Shown: positions 46,401-58,273 of the stretch, piece after piece | How the letters are laid out: every line of letters starts with the position of its first letter | Position numbering within the stretch: the first letter of the stretch is position 1 | Assembly (NCBI GenBank): GCA_958298945.1 | Contig: OY282606.1 | Location: forward strand, 49,365,920-49,429,919 | Direction of reading: 5' to 3' | From: Atherix ibis | Taxonomy: Eukaryota; Arthropoda; Insecta; Diptera; Athericidae | DNA length: 64,000 nucleotides | The notes under the pieces: model-generated | Database searches by the model: none | What the model was told of the DNA's origin: nothing | What the model saw: only the letters and a program-made list of their open reading frames with translations | Made by a program: the position numbers and the translations under genes

Positions 46401-46752
46401 AATCTGTCAGAGTATTTAATTTGTATCACAATAAATGTTTTTCCCCGTCAGGATAGTGGAAAATACTTAGAGTTCGACTATTTTAAAAAGTATTTCTTGT
46501 TAACACACAAAAACTTGAAATATTTTTACTTAGAAACTGTTAAACAATATATTTTTTTATATAAAGCATACTCTGATCTAGAGATCGCTAAATTCCGCAA
46601 GTGGATATGATATTCCTTTCCAGTTATCGTAATTTCTAATTTTTAAAACGTATGGGTTAAAAAAACACACAAAAAGAGATTCTAAAAATGTACACATAAA
46701 TATATGGTATGGATCATGATGTAAATAAAATATAATTTAAATTCCAATAATA
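43478..46752. other. AT-rich intergenic sequence
   Basis: Contains the candidate exon at 45757-45899 (separate entry) and a perfect 18-bp palindrome CTCAATAAATTTATTGAG at 45549-45566. Frames at 45014-45280 (-) and 46344-46610 (+) were not accepted. Confidence 0.45.
45757..45899 (-). CDS. candidate terminal exon of an unknown gene
   Basis: After an acceptor (TAGTTACCTGTAG, AG at 45900-45901) and two bases, the minus strand is open for 46 codons to TAA (45757-45759). Residues read SSSITDRYDKLLNHLPKLME, then VRFERIAFIEEPISGGEL and TGNSRKCL. The segment is richer in G+C than its flanks and has a protein-like mix of charged and hydrophobic residues. The partner exons are not identified and no family is recognised. 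A transposon fragment is an alternative. Confidence 0.35.
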
Positions 46753-47976
46753 CGAGGGTCGTTCAATAAGTCCTTAGAAAAAGATGGAAAAAAACTGTTT
46801 TTAAAAAAAAAAAAATTTTATTTTTCAACATAATCTCCTTTTAGCTTTATACACTTTACCAACCGTTTTTCCAAAATTTTTATCCCGTCCAAAAAATAGG
46901 ATTTCGGAAGTTCTGCAAAATACTCATCCGTTTGAGCAATGACGTCTTCGTTGGAAGTGAACCGTCGTCCGCCAAGCCATTTCTTCAGATTAGGGAAAAG
47001 AAAATAGTCACTCGGGGCCAAATCTGGTGAATAAGCGGGATGCTGCAACAATTTCATTCTCAATTCCACAATTTTGGCCATGGAAACAGCGCAGGTGTGC
47101 ACACGCGCATTGTCCTGATGCAAGAGGATTTTTTTCTTCTTCAGATGGGGGCGTTTCTCTTTGATTTCATCGCTCAACCGTTGCAATAACGACGCGTAAT
47201 ACGCTCCTGTTATTGTTTTTCCTTTTTCCAAGTAGTCGATAAAAATGATGCCCTGCGAATCCCAAAAGACCGAGGCCATCACCTTGCCGGCCGATGGCAC
47301 AGTTTTTGCCTTCTTCGGAGCCCGTTCACCCTTGAAAATCTACTGTGATGACTGCCTCTTCGTTTCTGGAGTGTAGTAGTGTATCCAGGTTTCGTCCACA
47401 GTGACATATCGACGAAGGAATTCGGCAGGATTGCGATGAAAGAGTGCCAACTTAGCCTCAGAGTCCACTGCACGATTGCGCTTATTCTGATCTGAGAGCA
47501 AACGCGGCAACCATCTTGCCGAAATTTTTTTCACACAAAATTTTTCATGCAAAATTGAAGCGACTGTACCTTGTGATATGCCCGTGGCCTCAACTAATTC
47601 GCGCACTTTAATTCGCCGATCGTTCAAAATCAGATCGTGGATTTTTTCGATGATTTCACGGCCACGTTTAAATTCATTCACCCAATTGTAAACCATCGCA
47701 AACACAGGTGCCGATGTGCCATGAACTGCATCCAACTCGGCTTTGATTTCTTTCGGGCTTAAGCCTTTCAAATGGATATGTTTGATGACAGCCCTAAACT
47801 TGCTTTTTTCCATTGTTATGCACAAATAAATGTCGTTAACTTTAATCGACGATAGAAATTGACCTACGCTATGGATCGAGTTGAAATTTTGACAGCTTTC
47901 CTGTCGATAATGCTACTTTACCGACACTTTGAGCGCAATTTCTCGGATTTTCTAAGGACTTATTGAACGACCCTCG
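46753..47976 (-). mobile_element. mariner element (CGAGGG-type ends), second copy
   Basis: TIRs start CGAGGGTCGTTCAATAAGTC at both ends and continue CTTAGAAAA. TA duplications lie at 46751-46752 and 47977-47978. Same family as 18219-19504, in the opposite orientation and about 60 bp shorter because of an internal deletion. Confidence 0.92.
46818..47813 (-). pseudogene. mariner transposase with one nonsense codon and in-frame deletion
   Basis: One frame of 332 codons from MEKSKFRAVIKHIHLKG (ATG 47813) to GDYVEK and stop at 46818. Two lesions. The Trp codon of SSQW is TAG (47340-47342). About 20 codons between EFKRGR and IIEKIHDL are missing in frame compared with the 18219 copy, which removes the SGRP linker between the two DNA-binding subdomains. 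The catalytic motifs are otherwise intact: VDETWIHYY, HQDNARVHTC and SPDLAPSDYFLF. Translation could only reinitiate after the stop, giving a catalytic domain without the DNA-binding half. Confidence 0.9.
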
Positions 47977-48119
47977 TATTGTAATTTTCTTTAAAAATCA
48001 AAGAAATACTTAGGTTTTTATCATTTAAAGTTCAAAATATAGTTTATAATTATCTATGGGAACTTACCAGGTAAGTTATGAAAATATTGCAATAATTCTA
48101 TTTTTAATTCCTTTCAAAT

Positions 48120-48720
48120 TAATTATCAACGGCAGCTGTATGTCGACAGACGCATCGTTTCCAATCTTCGTAGTAGTGCTAGAAGGCTTTAACTGGAATC
48201 GCCTTCAAATCCTCAGCTACACTCTTTTGGATGTTATTGACAGTATCAATATGACGTCTTCGAAGTGTTTTTCGATCTTCGGAAACAAAAAAATGCTCGG
48301 AATTTGATGATGTAATTAGGGGGGAGAGAGTTTGTTCTGGAAAAATATAACGTTGTCATAGTGGGGCCTTACAAGAATTTCCTTTTTTTAAATAAATTGT
48401 TAATTTATAGTGAGACCTAACTAATTACACATTTTTATTAGGTTTCGATGTTGAAGATATACCTGAACGAGGTTTATCTTCCACTGCTTCTCTGCTCTCA
48501 GAAAATGCTTTATTCAATTGCAAAATATATGATCGTCATCCCCCATAGGCTCGTTGCAGCGTTTTTTAAATTAAACTCACGGATTCACAGCCTCACTTAT
48601 CAGGCTCCATAGGATCTCATAGTTACCGGACGAAGTTGAAACTTGTAATGCACGTCTAGGGGGAACTAGATCAATATCAGTACCATGCTTTTCACCTTAG
48701 AAAAAACAGTAACACTTTAT
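48120..48720 (-). pseudogene. mariner-like transposase relic, copy D (internally deleted)
   Basis: On the minus strand the leader (CTAGACGTGCATTACAAGTT, then TCAACTTCGTCCGGTAAC) is at about 48650-48620. The C-terminal tail HIDTVNNIQKSVAEDLKAIP, then VKAF, is at about 48260-48175, followed by HYYEDWKRC. The tail matches the DT..NIQ..V...L..IP..AFQ.CYE.WK.R form of this mariner-like group. The helix-turn-helix and catalytic region between them is gone. The same leader and tail pieces occur in copies A and C. Confidence 0.55.
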
Positions 48721-51542
48721 GCAAAAGTAACGTTTCAAAAAAAAAAAAAAAACTTATTCGAAGTAAAGGGAAATAAAAAAAATTTATATTTAGACTAAAA
48801 AATCATTTCAAATTAAATTAATTATATTATTATTTATAATATTATTAAATAAACGTGCTTAAAAAAAAATATAATAAAATTATAATTCCATAATGCTAAT
48901 ATGGTCTTTGTTCATATTTGTATTTAAAGAACAAATAAATAAGGAAGGAAATTTTTAAATCTTCGATACACAATCTAGAAATATTCATAAAAAGGTAAAA
49001 ATATATAAAAATATTTAAGAAAATTAATTAAAAGGAACAAAATTCTGTCACCTCTAGTTATAATTTACAAGGAAAATACATTGAAAACAAATCTCCACAA
49101 CTATAATATTATTCGCATAACCCATTTTGTTACTGAGAATAAATTTCTTAGGAGTCTCAAGTAGCTTTTCTGAGGTGTATCTTCAACTTCTCATCAAGTG
49201 CTTCCTATTTTTATGTCAATTTTGTTACACTGCAATTGTGCAGGCAAACCGATCACCTTTCAACTGTCTGCCATATTGTTTTTCGAATTAGATAAAATGT
49301 ATTATTAACTCTAAAGATTATTTACAATCCAACATTGACTGTCAAGTATCTTTTAACTACATCCGCGTGATTTGTAGCTGCGAATTTACGAGTCTTATTC
49401 GATTTGTTGCATTCGTTGCGTGGACAGACAAGTAGGCTCTCGGCTCTCAACTCCTGGTATACGAGTGACAATTCATTTTATTTGATATGCCAATCATGGG
49501 ACCGAATTCATGATGTGAACTTAAGTTTGTCTATCTATATTGAATGTACAATACCCGTCGAGATTGTTGACATACGCCTGACTAACAAATAACACTTGAT
49601 TAGTTGAATTTTCTTCTTAAAGATTCATTTCACTAGTTAAGTATGAAAGAATCGACTTTATCGTAAAATGATAAATTCTAAATAAAAGAATTTTATTCTA
49701 TATAATATATTCTATATAATTTAGAATTCTATATACATACCTTCAAAAAATTTACAATAATCAATAAGTATATATATACCTAAAATTATAATCAGATTTG
49801 AAAGTCTAAGAAGATCTTTTTGAAATTTTTGAATACTTAAATATATTATGTATCTAATAAAGAAATATTGTCACTTTTATTAAAAAATATAGCCAAAAAA
49901 ATCAGTATTTATGATTGAGTACGTAAATACCTGTAACAACTGTAAATACAGATTTTTTAACATTAAAAATTATTTCACTTTATTTGAAAAGTAATATTGT
50001 TTTTTTATACAATACAATATTATTTTTGTAATAATTTTATTCAATTTTTTACTCAGTGATAATCCATACGCCAAAATATTGCACAAATTATTTAATTGCT
50101 CTACTAATTATGCTGTGATGATTATTTTTATGTGAGATCATAATGGAATTTACAAAAATTTTTATGTTTTATCATTAACAAACACTAAAGAATAAACTTA
50201 TAGAAAATAAAGTCATTAATTCGTAATTTCATTAAAATATCTACCAAATAAGAAGATTAAGTTTGTTCTCTCGAGTATATAACTCGATTAATAAATATTT
50301 CATTTAACAAAAATGCTAATAAACTCATTTTTGATTAAAAAATTATTTAAATCAAATTGCCAAAAACCGTAATATACTCGTAAAAATCATCTAAAATCAT
50401 AACGTATGAGTCATTATGTTCAAAATGGATACACATTATACGATTGGTACGCGTCAGATTGCTGAAAATGTTTGGAATCATTTTTTTCCACTGTTCTTAA
50501 AATATTTTAAACATAAAAAAGGAATATTTTTACACATACACATAATATTATAGTTTGTTGTACTGAAAAGAATAATCTTTAAATTAACCGGAAACGAGTG
50601 TTGCAATTTGATTTCTTTAATTATGTGCATACGGAAATGCCAAAATACCTTTAAGTATGGTTGCATTTTATTTCACATACGAGTTAATATTGTAGTAATA
50701 AATTGCGAGAACATCAAAACACACTGCAGATAATAAAAAAATTATTAGCCAATTTATTTCCACACAACTGAAAATAAATTCACTCAAATTGTTTATAAAA
50801 CCGTGAATATTTAGTTAGTTACTAATAAAAAAAATTTACATTTAATCATGGTGCGTAAAAAATGTTGTTCTTTAATTTTGAATTTGCTAAATTATTGCTA
50901 ATTATTTGAACGAAATAGAGCAGAAAGTTCTCAGAAGAATTTTCACTTAAAAATTTTTTCTTAACAGCATTTTTATATAAACTTATAAGCGTAAATAATA
51001 ATTAATAATAACAAATTAAAATTATTTCTAACTGCAGTACTTTAGTTAAAGTGAATATTTGTAATGATTTTTAGATTTAAGGAGTTTTTAAACACGAAAA
51101 ATATTTTTTAAGAAAAAATTACTAGTCATTTAAATTTGTAGGATTTATTAAAATAATTGTGTAAGTTTTTTAAAATATTTGCTAGCGATTAAAAGTGATA
51201 GATCCTTTTATGAGGCTAAAAATGGCAGAACACTGTCAATTAACCCTTTAATCAAATAAATTTAAAAACTCAATCAAAAATTATAAAGGTATTTGGAAAT
51301 TTTTATATGATCCGATAAGAAGCACTTACACATACAAATACGTTTTTTATTCTCTGATGGAGCTTTCAAGTCCTTTTTTCATCTTTTTTTAGTAAACGAG
51401 TATTTTAGAAAATTAGAAATTAATACTAAATCCTTTACGATATGAAAATATAACAAATGATTTAGAAAAGGTTGTAAGGATTATGAAAAACTCTTCACTG
51501 ATGGAGACTCGAATAATAGTACTCAGTAAAATAGTCATGACG
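48721..51542. other. AT-rich intergenic sequence
   Basis: A GC-richer patch at 49330-49600 holds a 62-codon plus frame (49404-49592) without recognisable features. Otherwise A/T-rich DNA. Confidence 0.5.
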
Positions 51543-51788
51543 GCGGTGTGCAAGAATAACGTTGGTGTGGAAGAATTACGGCGATCTTGAAGAAAACGTT
51601 GGTGTCTAAGAAAAACGTTGGTGTGGAAACATAATGTTGGTATGGAAGAATAACGTTAGTGTAGAAGAATAACATTAATAAGATAAGAATAATGTTGGTG
51701 TAGAAAAGTAATATTAGTGTTGATCAAAAACTCTGGTGTAGAAAAATAACGTTAATGGGGAAGAATGACGTTGGTAGGGAATACTATT
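51543..51788. repeat. degenerate minisatellite, 19-bp unit
   Basis: About 13 units with consensus GTTGGTGTGGAAGAATAAC; most units are exactly 19 bp despite substitutions. It resembles the 20-bp arrays at 33950 and 62553 in unit length and degeneracy but not in sequence. Confidence 0.85.
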
Positions 51789-53909
51789 GTATGTGAAAAA
51801 GAAAAGCTATCTATTCTTTGCACAAATCTACATAGGATCGTAACATTTTGGTATCATAAAATCGACTTAGTAAATTTTTTTAGAAATTATTTGTTTATTT
51901 GTTTCTATAAATTTCAATTGTATCATAACCAATTTCCAGACTAATCTTATCCATAGAGTTCCAAACCATACGTCAAAACAATATAATGAAACCAAATTTT
52001 TCTTTTTTAATATAGAACAGCGGTTCCTCTTAAAAATCATCGAACACATATTTGAACAAATAGTTGTTAATATCTTTTAAGAAGTATCAGTTCATATTAA
52101 AAATAGATATTAGTACATTATAGCCTTGTTCCTAATACGTCCTTAAATAGTACCACAGACAAGAAAATACCAGAATATCGTTATTATTTATTTCTTCAGA
52201 GGATAGATTCTGAATTTTATAAAATTATCTTCAATCCAAATTTTGTTTGCATAAGGTAAATTTTGACACGAAGACAGAAAAATCTCCTTGTAGCTTAAGA
52301 TTCATTCCATCAAAATTTATTATGTAAATCAGTTAAATATGCTTTATTATTCTGAAATTTGAATAAATTCTCATTTATTTAATTATATTTGTTTTGAAAA
52401 AACCTTATTAGTTAGTCACAACTCTCAATAAAAAAAAAGTATGAAATATATTAATTATAAATATGAAATTACTTACAAACAGACGCATTTAAGAACTTTT
52501 GTATTAGTAAGAACTAAAAATTACAATAATTAATCACACTGTGGTATTGAGTAACTTTTTACATAAATCCTCCACTAATTTTATAAAAATAGTTCTCTTT
52601 TAAAAAATTTTATTTAAACTATTTACAAAATATTTAATCGAGTCAATTTGTTAAAATAACATCCTATTTACACGTATGAAGTATCTAATTTATTTTCTAA
52701 TTTATATCTAAATAAAAACTCATAAAATTCCTTTATCTGAAATATCTACTTATCCACTTTAGAAAATAATATACAATATTTTCCTAACTTCTGAGAAAAA
52801 CAAATATTTCCCAATTTTCGTCAACATCTGCTCAATTTGTCTAAAGTACTTAAGAATCCATTTGTTCCACTTGAGCATCTAATTTTAGTTAATATAAGTA
52901 CATATTCTTTATTATTTATGTAAATTAATAAAAAAAAAATGGCAAAGTTTATGAAATAAAAGTAGGTAAATCCAAAAGTTCTTCTACAGTTATACAATAT
53001 ATGAACATTGAATAAAAGTAATTTCAATATGCTATGATTTCTAACCAATAAAAATCTTGGAAATAAATTAATTCTCACTTCACATCAACAACTTAACTCG
53101 AAGATAAAATAACTTATGCAGGTTATTTTATAGTCAAATAATACTAATTTGAAAAATCGACGATAGTACTTGTATGAAAATAACTTACAACTACTCACCT
53201 TATGTACTTTTTCTAAACTCTAAGATAATCTAAAATTATGGATTATCTTATCTATTTTCATTCCAAATATCTGATGTATGTGGAAAGTCATATACTCGTA
53301 TCTGCTTATTATACGGAAATTAATTTACAGGAAAAGCTAAGCACTAAAATAATGTTCAGAATAATCTATTGGCTTGGAGGTGATTTCATTTCCAATTTTA
53401 TGCGTTCAACTTGAGTAAGTATGTACTCGTAAGTTAACCTTAACCTCTTGTTGGTTATTTGTATTTGATAACCATCAGAACCATTCAATTTCGATACTGA
53501 GAGTATAATAGCAATTGTAATAGCATAAAATAATAGTATTTCTAGACAATTACTATCCTACTTAAATATATAAAATATATGTAGGTAGCCACTTTGGATA
53601 TCCATATATATATGTAGGTAGATAAATAGACAGGATGGCATCTTAATCAATAATATATACATTAACGATGCTGTTTATGCTTACAGTTACGTAATTGAAT
53701 ATCTAAATTGGAAGTTTAAATAGAATCTTTTAAAATAGATTACTTTCACCTGGTTTATTGTATTTTATATCATGACTATCCTCCCGCTTTATTGGTAGTC
53801 GCCTTTTACATTATTGGTAAATTCAGTGAATTTATTATTTGTAAAATCTATTAAAATATTAGTTGATTAATAATTTTGAAATATGTTGTTAATTTATCTA
53901 AAAGATACT
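51789..53909. other. AT-rich intergenic sequence
   Basis: No supported feature. Confidence 0.6.
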
Positions 53910-53998
53910 CTACCATAATAAAATAAATTTTACAAATTGTCTGCAACGATTTTTTAAAAATGCACTTAAAATTTCTTAGAAAAACAACAGAAAATATT
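53910..53998. repeat. dispersed repeat, also at 60853-60940
   Basis: About 88 bp starting CTACCATAATAAAATAAATT match 60853-60940 in the same orientation at roughly nine of ten positions. Shared core words are ACAAATTGTCTGCAA and CACTTAAAATTTCTTAGAAA. No element ends or coding content. Confidence 0.75.
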
Positions 53999-54308
53999 TA
54001 ATCTGGAAAAAGTTCTAAAAGGAAAGATATGAATTCTGTTCATACATGTATAATCTGATGCATATGGTAAAACTATCAACATTATCTAATAAAAATTTAA
54101 AGATCATCGTGTTGGAGGAGGCCCTAGTATTTTTATAGTATCTTCAAATGTATTGAGATACTTTTAATATTAGTTACCGTTTAATTTGAAGTTCAGGACA
54201 TCCAATTAATTCATCACTTAAATAGTGATTATTAAACATAAATTGATTTTAAAACGCCCTATTAAATTTTGACTTAAGATTTAATTTAAAATTTAATTTT
54301 TCTATATA

Positions 54309-55847
54309 GAGTCATACCCCGTGTTACGTACACTCGTTTTACGTACACTCGCACTTACGTACATCTCATTTTTGTCCCCATTTGCCCATTATACGTACAA
54401 TGATTCACACTTACGTACAAGTACATTTTTTTACTTACATTTTTTTTGGTTTTGCAATTTATAGAAAAAAAAATTATGTACTAGAATAACAAATTATGAA
54501 TGTACACTTGTAACAACGTGTTTTTGTATGTGTGTACATTATTTCTTTGAAACTTAAATTTTGTTATCGTATAAAAACGGAAAGTCCCCTTTTTACGGCT
54601 GAAGTTAAGGAATAATAAAATTTTATTAGTTATCGATAATGCTCCCGGTCATCCGCAAAATTTAGGCAACGATAATATTCGAGTTGAATTTTTACCTCCA
54701 AACACGACATCTATCCTTCAACCCATGGACCAGTGCGTTATCGTGTCATTTAAACTGAACTATTTAAAAAAAAAAATTCAGTAAAATAATTGCTGCAATT
54801 GACAGTAAAGAAGGTTCAGGTAGGGAAGTTTGGGCGGAATACAATATTTTAGATTGCATAAAAACAATTCGAGACACCTGGAATGATATTTGAAAGAGGC
54901 CTGGAATAAATTATTTCCGCAGGAGCCGAAAGATAGGGAAGATTGCGAAGATAATAACGCTGAAATCATTTCCAATATTATAGATATGGCGCAACATCTA
55001 GAGTTAGAAGTAGATTCAAATGCTGTAGTTGAACTTATAGCATCCTACGATGAACCTCTCAACAATGAAGATCTTTTAGAATTAAATGAACGGATACTAC
55101 TTGAAAATTTAGTATGCAATGTCGCAGAAAAATCCACTCAATCTAAAGGACTAACATCCAAAATTTTATCAGATGCTTTCCAATGTTTTACCAAAATGGA
55201 ATGGCTCTTTTTGAAAAATACGATCCAGATTTTGAGAGGAGTTTAAAGGTTAACAAAGACATTATGGACGCATATTCCTGTTATTCAGAATTTAACAGGG
55301 AAATGAAAAAAACATAGTAAACAAAGCTCTTTAAAAGATTTTTTTGCTACAAAAACTATATTACCTAGCTCAAAATCAAAAGAAAATCGTAATTTGGCAT
55401 CCACTTCAGGAAGTCGCAAGACTTTTTCAATAAGTTCATCTACATCTCCTGACTCACCAGCAAAAAAGCGTTTAGCGGTCGATTACGTGCAATTAAATTT
55501 GAATTACAATATTACCAATTGAATTCTAAATTTAAATATGTAGTACATATTATTGAATTTTGAAGTTTATGTTTATTTTTTAAGTTTTGTTTAATATGTA
55601 TATGAATTTGTTTTTTGTTTTTCTTAAATACACGTTAAATATAGCATAAAAAAATATAAACGTATGAAATAAAAGTGTAAAACTACATTCATATATCCCT
55701 CTTTTTCTTTTTATTTATATACTTATTGTTTTAGTTTGTTTCAAACATACATATTCATCAATAAAAGCAGTAGTTTCGCTTTACGTACATTTTCGTTTTA
55801 CGTACACGCTCCGGTCCCAAAGTGTACGTAAGTGCGGGGTATGACTG
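54309..55847 (+). mobile_element. Tigger/pogo-type element, internally deleted
   Basis: Ends: left GAGTCATACCCCG, right (reversed) CAGTCATACCCCG. TA target sites lie at 54307-54308 and 55848-55849; CAG ends and TA sites are typical of Tigger elements. The word TTACGTACA (or ATACGTACA) occurs five times in the first 110 bp and again at the right end (near 55778, 55797 and inverted near 55822), likely transposase-binding sites. It encodes the C-terminal half of a Tigger transposase. The N-terminal DNA-binding domains and first catalytic Asp are absent, so this 1.5-kb copy is a deletion derivative. Confidence 0.85.
54596..55522 (+). pseudogene. Tigger transposase C-terminal half, with PIP-box-like tail
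   Basis: Plus-strand frames read KILLVIDNAPGHPQN (second catalytic Asp), then VEFLPPNTTSILQPMDQCVI and VSFKLNYL (third Asp in QPMDQ), the core of the DDE_1 domain. After shifts they read KEAWNKLFPQEPKDREDCED, LELEVDSNAVVELIASYDEP, FEKYDPDFERSLKVNKDIMD and AYSCY. The final frame reads SKQSSLKDFFATKTILPSSK and ends AKKRLAVDYVQLNLN at TGA 55520-55522. QSSLKDFF (55322-55345) fits Q..[ILM]..[FY][FY]. A one-base slip in an A-run at about 55305-55313 separates this tail from the preceding frame. Multiple lesions make the gene dead. Confidence 0.8.
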
Positions 55848-56107
55848 TAATTTCTTTTTACTAAGTAGTAGAATAATACGAGAGATTGTATGATAAATTC
55901 CTGATTCGCAGTAAGAGATGATGCTGCTGCTACTATTAAAAAAAACTTTATTTTTTCGTAAATATAATAAGAAGCCTGTCAAATTTTCAAGCAATTGCAT
56001 ATTTGTTTGTGAGTGACTGTCATGAGCCACGTTTGTATTAGGTGTATAACTTAAAATTTGTTTGGCAAACTTTGAGTGTTTATTTTGAAAAATTGTTACA
56101 ATATATT

Positions 56108-56975
56108 TTATTCAAAGTATTGTCCATCGGAAGCCACTACTTTTTCCCATCTTTCTGGCAGCATATGGATTCCGCGCCAAAAAAACGGCTCCGGTGTTGA
56201 GGCCAAGAATGAATCGAGCCAATTTTTGATGCCCTGTTCTGAAGTGAAGCGTATTCCGGTGAGGGCGTTTTGCATGGATCTAAACAAATGGTAGTCGGAC
56301 GGGGCAAGGTCTTGGCTATAAGGCGGGTGAGGCAAAACTTCCCAGCCACTGTTTTCTAAATAATTTTTAACCGGTCTTGCAACATGAGGCCGAGCGTTGT
56401 CATGATGGAAAATTATGGCTTCGTGTCTGGTCGCATATTCCGGGCGTTTTCTCGGCCAATGCTCGCTTCAAACGGATTAATTGTGTTCGGTAGAGGTCGC
56501 CTGTGATCGTCTGGCCCGATTTCAATAGCTCATAATAGATCACACCCTTCTGATCCCACCAAATACAGAGCATTACCTTGGCGCCATGGATATTTGGTTG
56601 GCGTTGATTTGGCTGGTTGACCGGGCTTCGCATACGATTTTTTGCACTTTGGGTTGTCGTAATGAATCCATTTTTCGTCGCCAGTGATGATTCGATTCAA
56701 AAACGACTTCTTTTTCTGCCGTTCAAGCAGCATTTCGGACATGCAAAATCGCCTTTCAACGTCTCTCGGCTTCAATTCATATGGGACCCAATTTCCTTGC
56801 TTTTGGATGAATCCTGCTGCTTTCAAACGTTTTGAAATGGCTGCTTGAATGACTCCCAATGATTTTGCAATTTTTTCTTGAGTTCGACAACAGTCTTCGT
56901 CGAGTAATGCCTCCAAATCTTCATCTTCAAACTTTTTTGGCTGACCTGGTCGTTTTTTGTCTTCCCTGTCAAAGA
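56108..56975 (-). pseudogene. mauritiana-type mariner transposase, 5'-truncated
   Basis: The minus strand begins abruptly at about 56975 with DREDKKRPGQPKKFEDEDLE and continues CCRTQEKIAKSLGVIQAAIS and KRLKAAGFIQKQGNWVPYEL. The first Asp is in ITGDEKWIHYDNP. Shifted frames give NIHGAKVMLCIWWDQKGVIY (56603-56544), FHHDNARPHV near 56400 and then HPPYSQDLAPSDYHLFRSM. The frame ends RWEKVVASDGQYFE with stop at 56108. All three catalytic Asp are present, but SPD is SQD and there are at least two frameshifts. The first about 60 residues and the 5' TIR are missing. Closest in style to Mos1-type transposases. Confidence 0.85.
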
Positions 56976-57054
56976 TTTACAACAATGGAAAGAATCTAAT
57001 ATCGAGCAGTGATAAAATATTCCTTTTTGAAAAAGAAAATGATGTTTATGGGGA

Positions 57055-57118
57055 CTTATTGATAATGAAATAGTGGATAACTTATCCTTTCTTATTGATA
57101 ATGAAATAGTGGATAACT
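57055..57118. repeat. 28-bp direct duplication
   Basis: CTTATTGATAATGAAATAGT, continuing GGATAACT, occurs at 57055-57082 and 57091-57118, separated by TATCCTTT. It lies between the two facing mariner relics. Confidence 0.9.
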
Positions 57119-57139
57119 AAATTTAAATGCGGACGTACA

Positions 57140-57948
57140 AATGAGGTCACCACATCAGAAATGATTAAAAAATCCACTTTATGGTGAAAAATGATAAGAA
57201 AGCGTAAGTCCGTGAGATTGCCGAGTCTGTGGACATCTCAATTTAACGGTTTCAGAATATTTTAACAACTCATTTGGATACGAGAATATGTTTGGCGATA
57301 CTAAAGCGCAATCTGAATAATTTTCGGCTTCGATTCAGACCTAAACATGGGTTGATCACAGCATATTATAAATCAAAGAACAGTCTCAATAGTGGGTTTT
57401 CTGTAGACAACCGGCTCTAAAAAAGGCCAAAGCGACTTTATCGGCCAAAAAAGTAATGGCCACATTGCTTTGAGATGCACGCGGCATAATTCACGTCGAT
57501 TACCTTGATAAGGGTAGTGGTAAGTATTATTCCAACATACTACGAGTATATTGTAACATATTGTTTCAACGATGCTGTAAAAGAAAACGCACGCATTTGG
57601 CGAAGAAAAAATTCTCTTTTATCCAGATAATGCACGCGTGCACACTTATGCCATCGCCATGATAAAATTTCACGAGTTCGGATATAAATTGGTTTCGTAC
57701 CCATTATACTCGCCAGATTTAGCCCTAAGGGATTTTTTCCTACGCCAAAATGATTTGGCAAAGTACAATTTGGGTCAAACGATGAGCTGATTGCAGAAAC
57801 AGATTCCTATTTTGAAGGATTGTGGTAACTAAATTTTTTTAAGATTGCCGAGTCATTAGAAAAGGTGTATCGAGCTTAAATGATACTCTATTCTAAAATA
57901 AAATGATTTTTTCTAGTCATGACTATTTATTAACCATACAACCCTCAT
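57140..57948 (+). pseudogene. mariner transposase relic, heavily decayed
   Basis: Plus-strand frames read REIAESVDIS, RFQNILTTHLDTRICLAILK and RNLNNF. They continue KKVMATLL, DARGIIHVDYLDKGSG, KKILFYPDNARVHTYAIAMI and KFHEFGYKLVSYPLYSPDLA, then LRDFFLRQND and RCIELK. This is the order of a mariner protein of the same broad lineage as 10199 and 18219. The second Asp is kept (YPDNARVHT) and the third motif is SPDLALRDFF. Many stops and shifts. The right end near 57930-57948 (TTATTAACCATACAACCCTC, then AT) resembles the ACGACCCTCG end of the CGAGGG-type elements; the left end was not found. Confidence 0.7.
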
Positions 57949-58273
57949 ATAAGCAAATTCAAAAAAATATTTTTTCCAAAAATATCATTAATGTTAATAA
58001 GCGTATTTCAGATAATTATAATAAGCCTATTTTAGAAATTTACGATAGTGTTACAAGATATATATTTTCCGATACTGGGTTCTAAGATATATAAATTGCA
58101 TCCACGCTTGAGATTGTATTTTCACATATATTCCAAACTTATGATGGTATGTTGTATTCAGAGTCTTCTGGAAATTCAAGACATTAATTCCTTCTATACA
58201 CTAACTTATTATAATTTCATATCTGCCCAAAGCTTATTTCAAATAGCAGTAAAAACAGACTTTTCAAAAATAT

